Assembly (NCBI RefSeq): GCF_963676685.1
Contig: NC_092349.1
Span: forward strand, 86,192,604-86,256,603
Origin: Mytilus edulis
Lineage: Eukaryota; Mollusca; Bivalvia; Mytilida; Mytilidae
Direction: 5' to 3'
Length of the DNA: 64,000 bases
The position numbers were made by a program, and so were the translations under genes. Under the pieces are notes generated by a model. The model made no database searches and had not been told where the DNA came from. It saw only the letters and a program-made list of their open reading frames with translations. Positions 10,524 to 22,191 of this stretch are shown piece by piece. Each line of letters opens with the position of its first letter. The stretch's first letter is position 1.

Positions 10524-10740
10524 AAAGATGAGTTATGATTGCCAATGAGACATCTCTCCTCCAGACTCCAAAAAATTAACAACGTTAGTTTACCTTCAAC
10601 AATGGGCAAAAACCATAACGTTAGTTTACCTTCAACAATGGGCAAAAACCATAACGCTTTGTCAGCTAATAAAGACCAAAAAAATGAAAATGACAACAGA
10701 AGGAGAAAACTAACGGTCTGTTTATGTATAAAACAATGAA
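10524..10740 (+). repeat. Dispersed repeat R1, copy with an exact 36-bp internal duplication
   Basis: R1 begins GATG(T/A)GGTATGATTGCCAATGAGACA and is seen many times here: about 11435-11625 (-), 12066-12190 (+), 36222-36325 (-), 46240-46450 (-) and 61988-62085 (+), with fragments elsewhere. In this copy a 36-base segment (10584-10619) is repeated exactly at 10620-10655. No coding capacity or obvious terminal repeats; the class is unknown to me. Confidence 0.7.
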
Positions 10741-11280
10741 CGGATTGATAATTGATACCTGTGATATGCATTTATCCCTTTCGGTCAAGAGCGTTATACG
10801 TATAAAAAAGATAAGTAAAAAGTTGTATAATTGTCAAGAAGACAACTTTCAACCATAATTTCGGACTGAAGAAACGGAGTATGTAATTAATTTTTCAAAA
10901 AAAAAGGTAAAATAAATGCAAATTTATTTAAAAAACAATAGTATATTGCTGATAGCAAAAGTGATAAGAGAAAAGAAATATCCAATGAAAAGTGTGGCTC
11001 ACACTTGCATAGCAGTGTTCATTTGTAATCACATTTACATTTATCATTTAATATGTAGATTACCCCCCAAAAAAAATCTGCAGATAGTCTGTACGTTCCG
11101 AAAAGTCATCACATTTCTTATTTTTCAAACGCGCTTAGAAAAAAATTGTGGAGACAGTGGCAGCGAAAATTTACTATTATGTCCTTTTTCAATGATACTG
11201 ACTGGAAACTTGTCCATCTGATGAGTTAAGCCTTTTTCAACTGATTTTTTATAGTGCGTTCTAATGTTGAAATATTATAC
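10741..11280. other. Intergenic sequence, nothing recognised
   Basis: AT-rich DNA. A 101-codon frame at 10916-11221 has no recognisable domain and is probably chance. Confidence 0.4.
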
Positions 11281-11625
11281 CACTGACCCAGGTTAGGGGA
11301 GGGTTGGGATCCCGCTAACATGTTTAAACCCGCCACATTATTTATGTATGTGCCTGTCCGAAGTCAGAAGCCTGTAATTCAGTGGTTGTCGTTTGTTTAT
11401 GTTTTACATATTTGTTTTTCGTTCATTTTTTATATAAATAAGGCCGTTAGTTTTCTCGTTTGAATTGTTTTACATTGTCTTATGGGCCTTTTATAGCTGA
11501 CTATGCGATATGAGCTTTGCTCATTGTTGAAGGCCATACGGTGACCTATACTTGTTAATTTCTGTGTCATTTTGGTCTCTTGTGGACAGCTGTCTCATTG
11601 GCAATTATACCACATCTTCTTTTTT
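11281..11625 (-). repeat. Composite dispersed repeat ending in R1
   Basis: On the minus strand R1 (about 11435-11625) runs directly into a second module (about 11281-11430) that contains GGGATCCCGCTAACATG and a GCCTGTCCGAAGTCAG motif. The same module order occurs at about 46130-46450 (-), so the two modules probably form one element of 330 bases or more. Pieces of the second module recur at about 16240-16300 (-) and 50730-50800 (+). Confidence 0.6.
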
Positions 11626-12065
11626 TTATATATACAAACATAAGAAAATAATATCAGCTTAGCTAAAATAGCGTTTGTTGATATGAAAATAGAAAAAAAG
11701 AAAAAGATTTTAAGAGCAAATTATTGCAAGAGTATATCTAAAAGTTAAAACGCTATCAATAGAGTAATTCAAAGCGTTAATTAAAACAAAAAGTAAGAAA
11801 GACGAAAATATATGAAGGAAATCATTTCATAGAACGATGAAAATGAATCAGCATCTAACATTTATAAATACACTTTTTTCTCTCTTATTTGGGGTTTCAA
11901 AATAACCAGACCTATGTATTCATAAATAAGTATATTACAATAAACGATACAGTTTGTAGTTTTATATGTATTACAAATTGTTTAAACATGTTTATCCATG
12001 TATTTAATTTTATCATTGATTTAAAGAACCTATGGAAATTCAAAGTTTTGTAAATATAAAACAAA
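11626..12065. other. Intergenic sequence, nothing recognised
   Basis: AT-rich, with no splice-flanked frames or repeats that I recognise. Confidence 0.4.
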
Positions 12066-12190
12066 AGATGTGGTATAATTGCAAATGAGACATCTCTCCA
12101 AAATAGACCAAAATGACACAGAAATTTAAAATTATAGGTTACCGTACGGCTATCTTAAGTCCGATAGATGTTTATGTGTTGCATACAAAG
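12066..12190 (+). repeat. Dispersed repeat R1
   Basis: Starts AAGATGTGGTATAATTGC and continues to GTTACCGTACGGC. It is the same family and orientation as the copies at 10524 and 61988. Confidence 0.7.
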
Positions 12191-12639
12191 CGGCGTAACC
12201 TCCGTCGTTATACATTTTGTTGGTTAGTAATTGAATCTTCTACTATAATTGACGTAATGTTTTGTGTAACATGCATCAAAATGGAATTACACACTGAACT
12301 GGATGAAAAATTGAATGTATGTTCGATTTAAAAAAAAAAGGAAAAACGGATAGGAATTTTTCTGTTTTGAATTTAAAACTTTGAAAATTATGTTTGAATG
12401 CCTACAAGCATTTGGGTTACAGCGCTTTCGTCAATAGAAAATGTAAACATTAATTACACTCTGTGCATGACAATTTAAATCTGCTAAAACCGAAATTAAA
12501 CCAAATCTTACTGTACTTTCTAAAAATTTTTGGCAATTTCTGTTAGCCTATTTTATATAATTACTTACTCCAGATAATTCAATCTTTCATAGGTTTATAT
12601 GATTGACAAAAGTATGAAATATTCGAAATACTAATGACT

Positions 12640-12835
12640 TTTTTACTCAAGGCATAGATTATTTTAGCTGTATTTGGCACAACTTTTGGGAATTTGGAGT
12701 CCTCAATGCTATATAGCTTTATACTGGTTTGCCTTTCTAACTGTTTTGATCTGAGCGTCACTGATGAGTCTTAGGTAGATGAAACGTGTGTCTAGCGTGC
12801 CTGGTACGTTTGATAACTATTTCTTTTTATAAATA
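12640..12835 (+). repeat. Dispersed repeat family F
   Basis: The recognisable core is GAGCGTCACTGATGAGTCTTA followed by GATGAAACGTGTGTCTAGCG and CCTGGTACGTTTGATAACTA. Other copies: 27714-27997 (complete), about 57335-57450 (+), and minus-strand traces near 24130 and 59180. A matching fragment stands at the start of block B (about 32630-32700), so this insertion predates the A/B duplication. Confidence 0.6.
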
Positions 12836-13794
12836 TAAGACAATCTAAAGTAATGATAATTGTATAATTGTCCATAGGAAATTTGTACAATATTTAAAAT
12901 CGCAAAATGTAATAACACTCATGAATACATAATCCCATGTGAACCATGCTCATATAAATATCATCAAAAGAAAACAAAAGAGCGACAGCAAATTAGTAAA
13001 ATTGGTTATGCATTGCTAATAGTACCCACGAGTAAATTGATCTGAGGTGGGAGTGAATTAGTCTGTAGGTTGAGAGAAATAACGGAAACTGTATATGTAA
13101 ATGTGACTTTATTTCACGTTTGGTTTATAGTAAATAGTAGGAGGACACATCAACCTTGAAAAAGATTTTTTTTTAAAGTCATATAAACCTGTGTGACAAT
13201 TTAGTTTCAAACCAGGAAGTTATTTGATAGGAAAACAACTCACACTTTAACGGAGAAAATATGGAAAATTTCCGGAAACTATACTCAAAAGTCATTTATT
13301 GCTAGATGATATATATATATATAGTATTCTTTTCTATTAATATATATATAGGTAATCAAATAAGTCTCGCTGATATTGACTTGTTTATTATTTCATGCTG
13401 ATAATTTTACAACTTAGCTGTTAGATTATAAGACTAATGTTGATTTACGATATTGATGCTTACCTGAAAACAACCCTGGATTTCTGGTATTAACAAACAG
13501 GGACTCGTCACTTGTATGCTGGACTAGTGAGGTATATTGTTAACAGCAGAAAGTGCAATTTGTTGTTGAATAAAAATTAAAAAAAAAGAGAAAAAGAATC
13601 AGTCAATGCCAAAAAAGACAAAACATCAATAAAATTACAACAACAAATGTGTCAATGTTCTGTGTTCAATGTTACGTCTTATTCTATATATTGAAAGCAT
13701 ACTAAGAAATCAGTAATGGAAATGAATAAATGTTCTTTAAATGTTTTTTTTTTATTTATTAAAAACCATTGAAGGTAGGAACAAAAGATATCAT

Positions 13795-14290
13795 AAAATT
13801 GAGAATTGAAATAGGGAATGTGTCAAAGAGACAACAACCCGACCATAGAAAAAACAAGAGCATAAGGGCAACAACAGGTCTCCAATGTAGCGAGAAATTC
13901 CTGCACCCGGAGTCGTCCCTCAGCTTATATACAAATATATACTAGTTCAGTGATAATGAACGCCATACTAATTTCCAAATTGTACACAAGAAACTAAAAT
14001 TAAAATAATATAAGACTAGCAAAAGCCAGAGTTTCCTGACTTGGGACAGGTGCAAAAATGCGGCGGGGTTAAACATGTTTATGCGATCCCAACCTTCCCC
14101 CTATACCTCTAGTCAATGTAAACGCATAAAGATACGCACATTTAAAATTCAGTTTAAGAGAAGTCCGAGTCTGATGTCAGAAGATGTAACAAAGAAAATA
14201 AACAAAATGACAATGATACATAAATAACAACAGAAGACTACCAGTTAACTGACATGCCAGCTCCAGACTTCAATAAAACTGATTGAAAGA
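13795..14290 (+). repeat. Dispersed repeat family D, insertion private to block A
   Basis: The sequence runs from GGGAATGTGTCAAAGAGACA through CTCCAATGTAGCGAGAAATT to TGACATGCCAGCTCCAGACT. Block B lacks it (empty site around 33165). A shorter copy of its 5' part lies at about 28640-28770. It is non-coding; its class is unknown to me. Confidence 0.65.
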
Positions 14291-14508
14291 TTATGATTTC
14301 ATCATTTGAATATCAGGCACAATCCTTCCCGTTAGGAGTTTAGTATCATATCATAATAACATATATGAGAAGAACATAACTGCATTACTATAGAATCGAC
14401 ATCTTTTTTCATATAATATAAATTTATTTGAAACATCTCAAAAATTTTCCAATCTCCCAAGTTGCATAAGATACACTACTTGCACCCAAAAACAATCATA
14501 CACATTTC

Positions 14509-14578
14509 TTAAACATTCACAGCACGACCTTCAGGCAGAGAAAGCTCGTTGATTTTCAAGTCTTTTAAGTGTTTTTCC
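14509..14578 (-). CDS. Candidate terminal exon in block A (unknown gene)
   Basis: After a good minus-strand acceptor (AATATTTCAG) a 22-codon frame reads EKHLKDLKINE then LSLPEGRAVNV and stops at TAA (14511-14509). The block B copy (34063-34132) has the same acceptor, the same length without indels, LPEGHAGNI at the end, and a stop at the aligned position using TGA. A stop conserved through a different codon argues for coding. I did not find the upstream exon and do not recognise the product. LKINELSLPEG loosely recalls LKIKDVNFKGG in exon 2 of the BPI-like gene at 58-63 kb, but the intron phase differs. Confidence 0.35.
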
Positions 14579-14867
14579 CTGAAATATTAAAAATTTATTA
14601 CACAAAATGTTTTTACATTACAGCCTGAAAGGAAGAGTCTTGAAGTTAGCATTACATGCAATCATGACAGTTGTTTTTTGGAACTAAAATTACTCTGTTT
14701 CCTGCAATTAGTTGAAGTACTAAGTGAACAACAGATACACAATACCAAGGCCCGGAGTACAGTCAAAATCGGGAAGTCCACAAAAAATGAAAACATCAAA
14801 CGTAATCATTCAACAAATTGATTAAAAACAACTGAGGCATTGTCCTGGCCTCATACAGGTATTATAG

Positions 14868-15490
14868 GACAAATAAAAGCAACAGTGATATACCGCTTTT
14901 CAAAATTCATAAATCGATAGAGAAAAAAAAACAAATCTGGGTTACAAACTTAAACTGAGGGAAACATATCAAATATCAGAGAACTACGATTCAATAGATA
15001 CACAACAGAGACAAAACACCGAAATGTAACACACACAGAAACGAACTTTAATGGAACAATGGCCGTTTTCCTGACTTGGTACAGGGTATTGTATGAAAAA
15101 AATGAAGGGTTGAACCTGGTTTCGTGTCATGCCAAACCTCCCGCTTTAACGGCAGTGTTAATTATAACATTGAAATGACAACATAACACGACAGAGTTAC
15201 AATAAATAAACAAACAAATAAGAGAATATAGTACAGAGAAACAAACGAATAATAGCCATCAAAAGGTAACAGGTTGAAAAAATATTTGTATACGCCAGAC
15301 GCGCGCTACGTGCACAAAAAACTATGCTCAGATGTAAAAAGTTTGAAATTCATAACAACTACAAAGTTGAAGATCGCCGAGGACCAAAAGTTCAAAATAA
15401 ATTGTGAGGCCAGGGTTAGTCGCCTAGGACAAAAAAAATAATTATTATCAAGAATAATACATAGTTTTGCAAACAGTACATGTTTATAAA
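14868..15490 (+). mobile_element. Dispersed element CE, near full-length copy
   Basis: A stretch of about 620 bases matches 52155-52780 (minus strand) nearly end to end. It opens with GATATACCGCTTTTCAAA and passes through TGTAACACACACAGAAACGA, GGTTGAACCTGGTTTCG, CCAAACCTCCCGCTTTAA, and a 3' part with CGCCAGACGCGCGCTACG and GATCGCCGAGGACCAAAAG. It is absent from block B at the matching site. Fragments of its 5' half occur at about 28240-28375, 48040-48210 and 57590-57700 (-). No coding capacity; the transposon class is not evident. Confidence 0.7.
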
Positions 15491-16455
15491 ATGATTATTT
15501 AATAGATATACACACAAATGTAAGAGCACTCAGCACAAGGTAATACATAGAACAACATTACAATAGAAAGAACATTACAAAATATAAACCGTAGAATAAT
15601 AATGAACACTTCCCATGAATTAACAAACATGCAAACATGGAATACAAAGATGAGTATACTTGTCTTATTATTTTAGTTAAAAGGCATATACTTTATGATT
15701 TTTACATGATAGGAAATATAAATCACATAAAAAAGATATTAAGATTTGAATATAATATTCCCATGTGTATAATACAAATAGCAGATGCTTGGCGTTATTT
15801 TAAAAGTTGTATTCGGCCAATAAAATCATAGAAATGAGATAAGATATGGTTCAGTTTTTTTAATCAATTAAACCATTTTTGTTTCAACTAAAAGCTGTTT
15901 CAGTATTTTGTGAAATGTCAAGCTTTTTGTTTTATAGATTTAATTATTCTAAAACATTGCTTTGTTATTTTTCATATGTTTTTCATGTAAATCATGGTCA
16001 ATACAATTTTTCTTTCAAATAAAGGCTCTCATTGTCTTTTGAGAATATTAAGAAAATCAATAGAGATATAGGCACGCGTACATCTATACATATAATTTAT
16101 CCCTTCTACGTACAAGTAGTTCACAATATGAAAGGAAAATGTATTACTTGAAGTCTTTCATCAAAAGACTGCTAATTGTTCTAGTTATCAATTTTTTTAT
16201 CTGAATTTTCTGTCCTTCTCCGAAAAACAATAGAATGTTCATTTGTGTGCCTGTCCCAAATCAGGAGCCTGTTAATCAGTGGTTGTCGTTTGTTTGTTCG
16301 TCCGCAGTCAATATACTTCTTTCAGGTCAATATATCCTTGTATCGACCTCATACAAAGGCTATATTTGTATAATATCACTGCATAAACTTGAAATAGCGA
16401 TATAGAACAATCAAACATTTTTTTGTAAAATTATTTTGGGGGCAATGATCGAATA

Positions 16456-16520
16456 TCAAAGCATAATGTAGCCATCATATGTATTTGGATCGAACATATT
16501 ATAAATTGCATTCTCCAAGG
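16456..16520 (-). CDS. Weak candidate exon in block A
   Basis: An acceptor (AAATTTGTTTTAG) is followed by a 20-codon frame (LENAIYNMFDPNTYDGYIML) and TGA. The aligned block B sequence (about 37668-37730) keeps the final YIML and the stop, but has TAA at the second codon. It is therefore either a pseudo-exon or chance. Confidence 0.15.
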
Positions 16521-16937
16521 CTAAAACAAATTTAAAAGTTATTATACAAATAATATCTGATCTGTGTATAACAGAATTCAAGAAGAAACTGCAGTTTAAG
16601 CAAACAATTCAATATCACTATCGAGGGATTTCATAACTATGAAAATAAGGCTTAAAACAACGGCAGAATTGAAATATCGAATGAAGATAATCAAAATCTA
16701 AAACGTCATTAAAATAAAAGTAGGCAGAATTCCACGGAGATTAACAGTTTATTTTTACTACAACATGTTGGTGCTAATCCTTTTCCGAATCAACAAGGTT
16801 ATCATATCATCAATTCAAAACGTAAAAATAAGTTGAAGAGCTTTGAATACCAACCATTTGTAAAAGTCTTACCAAGTATGAGTAACAGCTGAGATAAAAA
16901 AAAAAGAGATGATCTTAATATTATATTATTTCGAGCG

Positions 16938-17345
16938 CTTGAACTATGTGAAAGAGGGACGCAAGATACCAGAGGGACAGTCAAACTCCGAAATCGAAAA
17001 CAAATTGACAACGCCATGGCTGAAAATGAAAAAAAAAAGACAAACAATAGAACACATGACACAACATAGAAAACTCATGAATTAGCAACACGAACCCTAC
17101 CAAAAAGTAGGGGTGATCTCAGGTGTTCCGGAAGTGCAAGCAGATTTTTCTCCACATGTGGCACCCGTCGTGTAACTTATGTTTTTTCCGGTATATAGTC
17201 TAATTCGGTAGGTCACATTCATGGAAAGGAAGGGGGAGTAGGTACGACGTAAGGAACATATCTGATATCATTTGTGCCATAACGGTGAATCAACTCTCAA
17301 TGGCGTCCGTAAAATTTACGAAGGGAGGATTTGAGTATTTCATTG
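16938..17345 (+). repeat. Dispersed repeat R2, long copy
   Basis: R2 opens GACG(C/A)AAGATACCAAAGGGAC, passes ACAACGCCATGGCTAAAAAT, ACACATGACACAACATAGAA and GGGGTGATCTCAGG, and in long copies ends near GGCGTCCGTAAAATTTACGA. Long copies: here, about 23010-23400 and 40715-41115. Short copies: 31140-31290 (+), 31395-31545 (-), 48788-48975 (+) and 60780-60985 (+). No frames survive between copies, so it is probably non-autonomous. Confidence 0.75.
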
Positions 17346-18144
17346 TTTTATCAATAATAATAATTTCATCTACAAACATCTTTCTATTACTTATTTGGTC
17401 TCAGGTTGATAGTTGTATCATTGGGAATTTTAACAAAACAATCGAATTGTTATATCAGTAGTTATTTTCTATTAATAGCATGCTTTGAAATAAAGTCAAA
17501 CGTAGAAATTACACTGACTGACTAAACTCTTTTGATTCAAAAATAAAAAAAGTCATTACATTAAACATAACGTAAGGAAAGTACCCTTGAAGGGTTTCTT
17601 TTATTGATTTTAACGAATTACTAATTATATCATCTGAAACGTTTTCTTTGTTTATCTTGATCAAGAACGCCTACATCTAACCTTTTAAATCATGTATTGG
17701 CACCGAAAAAAGTCAAAAGCTACATAAAATGTAGTGTACAATGAGAATACTCGTCCGAAAAGAAAGAGATTTCGTGACCTATAAGGGAGGTATGTATGCG
17801 CCATTAGTCTTGCACCTAGACCTTTATTATTTCAACAAAATTCACAACAGTGATAACAGATTCTTGACGAAGTAGCAGGTTTCACACATATACAAATACA
17901 AACAATTCACAACAAACAATTCTCCATGGTGTGGCAACTTGAAATTGAAAAATGGTCTGGTAACCGTTTGTATTAGGGTTCACAACAAATAAGGTTACAT
18001 ATGTATTAAAGCTGATAATAATTAATGTGAACAGGCACTTCCTATGTGTTTTAAACATATAAATAAATCTAGTATGGTTATATAATGTGATCAATGCTGA
18101 AGAGTTCAAGCATGCAGAAACAACAACCAGTAAATGAATGTAGT

Positions 18145-18235
18145 GGAAAGTAAAATCTCAAAAATACTGAACTCAGAGGAAAATCCAATCGGAAATCACA
18201 TGGCAAAGTCAAATGACAAAACACATTAGACAGAG
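18145..18235 (+). repeat. Dispersed repeat family H (fragment)
   Basis: The core is AAATACTGAACTCAGAGGAA followed by AATC(C/A)AA and CAAATCAAAAGCTCAA-like sequence. Related pieces: 25880-26010, 30990-31110, 38445-38570, 47355-47500 and 63935-64000 (+), and 33655-33790 and 55210-55320 (-). The U-unit copies sit at the same place in U2, U3 and U4, so those insertions predate unit duplication. Confidence 0.6.
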
Positions 18236-18728
18236 ACTCTTCTGTACTTGCTTGAATCCAAAATTAAGTTGCGATCTGAGGTAGGGTTGATAAGAAGGTT
18301 GAAACTATGCCTGCAAATTTTTCCTTGCAAAACAATTTGTAACTAACAATCCCAACCATAAATTTCCAAATTAATTGAGTATCTCTATCTCTTTATTTGG
18401 GGATGCATTATTATTGAGAGGTAACACGCAAAATTAACTGGTAAACTCATATCAAATGGCATTAATTATAACCCGATTTATCCTTTTCTTTACTTCAATA
18501 CATTTGTGGTTTGTTTAATTTGAGTTCATTGGTCAACTTTGGATTAAGACTTCAAATATCCTTGTTCTCCTCTTAATTTCATATTTTGATGGACAAAGGC
18601 AATCATACCTGATGACGTCATATCGAAAGAACGAATGTTTTGCAGATGATACAAAAAGAAAGATTAAGATTATCTTTATATCGTCTGAAAACATTAGAAA
18701 AACAGATTTCAACATCCAACCACGTGCA

Positions 18729-18842
18729 ATACGATATTTATACACTCTCGACAGTTAAATGTTTAAACAGTTGAAAAACTGAACGAGCTTCATGTTTTAA
18801 ATTTGAATTTTATTTTGTCTCGAGTGGATAAATATCGTATCA
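18729..18842. mobile_element. Hairpin MITE, copy in U1
   Basis: The outer arms are inverted: ATACGATATTTATACACTCT at the left and GAGTGGATAAATATCGTATC at the right, with CTCGACAGTTAAA-like sequence inside. The same element sits at the corresponding place in U2 (22078-22191), so it was inserted before U1 and U2 separated. Confidence 0.7.
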
Positions 18843-18884
18843 TAATTATATATGTAGGGCTCTAAACATAGAATCTTACCCTAT

Positions 18885-20740
18885 TGGACCATTGCACTTT
18901 AGTGTGATATACATTGTACTTTTGCATATAAACAACCGTCGCACTTTAGAATTATATACAGTACCTTTGGCAACAAACAACCATTGCACTTTAGAGTTAA
19001 ATACAATTGTACTTTTAGAAACAAGCAACCATCGCACTTTAGAGTTATACACAATTGTACTTTTAGAAACAAACAACCACCGCCCTTAAGAGTGATATTC
19101 CATTGTACTTTTTCATATAAACAACCGTCGCAAGTTAGCGTGATATACAGTACTTTTGGAAAGAAACAACCATCGCACTAAAGAGTTATATACAGTACTT
19201 TGAGAAACAAACAACCATCGCACTTTAACGTTATATACAGTACTTTTAGGAAGAAACAACCATCGCACTTAAGAGTTATATACAGTAATTTAAGAAACAA
19301 ACAGCCACCCCACTTCAGAGTTATATACAGTAATTCTAGAAACAAACAACCATCGCCCTTTAGAGTTATAAACAGTACTTCTGGAAACAAACAACTATCG
19401 CCCTTAAGAGTTATAAACAGTACTTCTGAAAACAAACCACCATCGCCCTTTACAGTTATATACAGTACTTTTCGAAATAAACAACAATTGCACTTAAGAG
19501 TTATAAACAGTACTTCTGAAAACAAACAATCTTCGCACTTAAGAGTTATATACAGTACTTTTGGAAACAAACAACCATCGTCCTTTAGAGTTATAAACAG
19601 TACTTCTGGAAACAAACAACTATTGCACTTAAGAGTTATACACAGTACTTCTGGAAACCAACAACCATCGCACTTAACAGTTATATACAGTACTTTTTGA
19701 AACAAACAACCGTCGCCCTTAAGAGTTAAAAACAGTACTTCTGGAAACAAACACCCATCGCACTTTAGAGTTATATACAGTAATTTTAGAAACAAACAAC
19801 CATCGTCCTTTAGAGTTATAAACAGTATTTCTGGAAACAAACAACCATCGCACTTTAGAGTTATTTACAGTACTTTTCGAAACAAACAACCACTGTACTT
19901 AAGAGTTATATACAGTACTTCTGGAAACAAACAACCATCGAACTTAAGAGTTATATACAGTACTTTTGGAAATAAACAACCATCACACTTTAGAGTTATA
20001 AACAGTACTTTTCGAAAACAAAACAACCATCGCACTTTAGAGTGACACACCATTGTACTGTTGCAAACACACAACCATCTCACTTTAGAGATATATACAA
20101 GTGTACTATTGGAAACAATCAACCATCGCACTTTAGAGTAATATACCATTGTACTTTGGCAAACATACAACCATCGCACTTTAGAGTTATATACCATTGT
20201 ACTTTTACAAACAATCAACCATTTCACTTTGGAGTTGTATACCATTGTAATTTTACAAACAATCAATCATGGCACTATAGAGTTATATACCATTGTACTT
20301 TTACAAACAATCAACCGTCGCACTTTAGAGTTATATACCATTGTACTTTAACAAACATACAACCATCACACTTTAGAGTGATAAACGATTGTACTTTTAC
20401 AAGCAATCAACCATCACACATAAGATTTGTATATCATTTTACTTTTGCAAACAAACAACCATTGCACTTTAGAGTGCTACAACATTGAACTTTTAGCAAA
20501 CAACCAATCATCGCATATTATAGTGATATACCATTGTACTTTTACAAACAATCAACCATGGCACTGTAGAGTTATATACGGTTCTTTTGCAAACTACAAC
20601 CATTGCACTTTAGAGTGATATACCATTGTACTTTTGCAAACAATATCCCATGTCACTTGAGATTGATATATCATTGTACTTTTACAAAAAATCAACCATG
20701 GAACTTTAGAATGAGACACCATAGTACTTTAGTGTAGACC
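18885..20740. repeat. Minisatellite with 45-bp and 48-bp units, about 40 copies
   Basis: The unit is about AACCATCGCACTTTAGAG then TTATATACAGTACTTTTGG and AAACAA. In 19140-20040 the period is 45 bases (CAGTACTTTTGGAAACAAAC type). In 20040-20740 and in part of 18885-19100 it is about 47-48 bases (CCATTGTACTTTTACAAACA type). Both main periods are multiples of three, which explains the stop-free frames of 130-220 codons on both strands; I treat these as by-products. The array is inserted in unit U1. Confidence 0.92.
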
Positions 20741-21270
20741 ATCGCCCATAAGCGTGACCTGGACTGTTGGCTCGTCGCCAATATATTAAAACATGCAAGA
20801 ATGGAATGTAATCTAATTTACACTTAATAACATAAACAAATGTTGTCAGACGTTTCTGTCTTATTTGACAGGTTGACTTCAAAAGTGATTGTCTTATAGA
20901 TAATAATACCACAGAATCTGCAAGAAGTCAGCAAACAATATCTTTATTATACATTTATTATTCTATGTACATCCTTGATCTTGAACTTATAAAGAACGAG
21001 TTCAAATGTGTATTCGTGCCAAGTTGCAATCCTACGGTAGATAAAATAATAGAAATGGTATATAAACTCTGGCTGACCCCTATTTAGATTTCATTTGTGC
21101 CATCATCTGTTCTCTGTATGATGTAAATATAAATTTTGTCAATATTCATAATAAAGTTATTTTGTTAAGAAAATGAAATGTATAATCTGAACAAGAGAGA
21201 ACTCTAGAGATTTCAAACTTTAATTAACACTAAAAGAAAATTCTACCTCTACTTAATCAAATGACATATG

Positions 21271-21339
21271 TATAAAAGTGGGTTATTTCACAATGAATTC
21301 AACATCGTTGCGAATGAAAATATCAATTGCAGTTAAATG
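21271..21339 (+). promoter_or_regulatory. Conserved TATA box and downstream ATG, unit U1
   Basis: TATAAAAG at 21271-21278 is followed 66 bases later by ATGGCAGAATCAGG. U2 (TATA 23551, ATG 23618) and U3 (TATA 29109, ATG 29175) keep the same motif and spacing. The opening codons read MAESGHDI here, MAASDHDFSIYQ in U2 and MAASGNDISIYQ in U3, and all stop within about 30 codons. A promoter with a first exon is an inference. Confidence 0.4.
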
Positions 21340-22077
21340 GCAGAATCAGGTCATGATATTGTTTGTATTTTTTAAGAGACATACTTACATCACAACATAT
21401 TTACATGTGATTTCTCACTGGAATTAATTGTATGAAATTTATTTGAATTATGATCACACGAAGAATATTTTTCACATTTAAGAAAACTTGTATCGTACAG
21501 ACGTAATGATTCTAAATGTATATTCCCTGGAATAATTGATGTGAGAGTCACCTATAATATTGTATTTCTAGACACCCGTAGAATACAGAACAATTGTAAT
21601 TATTACAAGAGTCAATGCTGGTATCATGTGTCATGTGTCATGCGGAAAATAATCACATTACTTTATCAAATTATACAGAATGAAGTGTTGAAATGATGGA
21701 GATTGTTGTCATTAGGTCAAATTAATAGAATATTAAGTTGTAGCCCTGTAAGTAAGAGACATCATTTTTTAGATTGGAGAACTGCTTAAATAAGATGGTG
21801 ACACTGATTTTTCAGATTGGAGAACTGCTTAAATAACACGTTGACACTAATTTTTTTAGATGAAGTATATGTGCTGCAATGGATCTGGTTGAGTTATAAG
21901 GAACACATAACATCTACTCAAATTCAAAGGACACAAACGTACGTAATTTTTTTTTATGACTGATGAATAATGCGGTCTTATAAAACATCACATTTTGTTG
22001 CAGATGATATGAATAGAACAATGTTTGTTTATCGTCTTAAAACCTGAAGAGAAAAAGATTCCACCACTTAATCTCAT

Positions 22078-22191
22078 ACGATATCTATCCACTATTGACT
22101 TTTCAGTTTTGAATATTTAAAAAGATCGGTGAGCCTCGCGTTTTAATTTGAAAATTTAACTGTCGAGAGTTGATAAATATCGTTATACAAC
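22078..22191. mobile_element. Hairpin MITE, copy in U2
   Basis: Partner of the copy at 18729-18842. Arms TACGATATCTATCCACTATT and AGAGTTGATAAATATCGTTA; the loop region is GATCGGTGAGCCTCGCG. Confidence 0.65.

Larger units (their letters stand above)
12730..18110. repeat. Block A: first copy of a large diverged direct duplication
   Basis: Long stretches match block B (about 32640-40680) in the same order and orientation. Examples: 12840-13040 with 32700-32940, 13600-13790 with 32988-33165, 14440-14870 with 34000-34400, 15900-16190 with 36590-36890, 16370-16640 with 37570-37860, and 17445-17770 with 40105-40375. Insertions present only here include family D (13795-14290), the CE element (14868-15490) and R2 (16938-17345). 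Apart from two candidate minus-strand exons listed separately, I see no genes. Confidence 0.8.
18500..21950. repeat. Unit U1 of a diverged tandem array
   Basis: Segments shared in order with U2-U5 are: the GATGACGTCAT to TTTTGCAGATGAT region (18600-18720), the TTGTCAGACGTTTC region (20760-20930), the GAGTTACAATCCTACGG-type region with AACTCTGGCTGACCC (20970-21130), the TATA segment (21200-21340), TAGACACCCGTAGAAT (21570), and GATTGGAGAACTGCTTAAAT (21771 onward, itself tandemly duplicated at 21813). The minisatellite at 18885-20740 and a hairpin at 18729 are inserted. No coding sequence recognised. Confidence 0.75.

Noticed and set aside
19178..20488. Stop-free frames of 133-220 codons on both strands
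   Set aside because: They are translations of the 45/48-bp minisatellite on opposite strands at once; repeat periodicity explains them.
18885..20740. CRISPR-like array
   Set aside because: Regular spacing, but there are no unique spacers, the units are contiguous and diverged, and the genome is eukaryotic.
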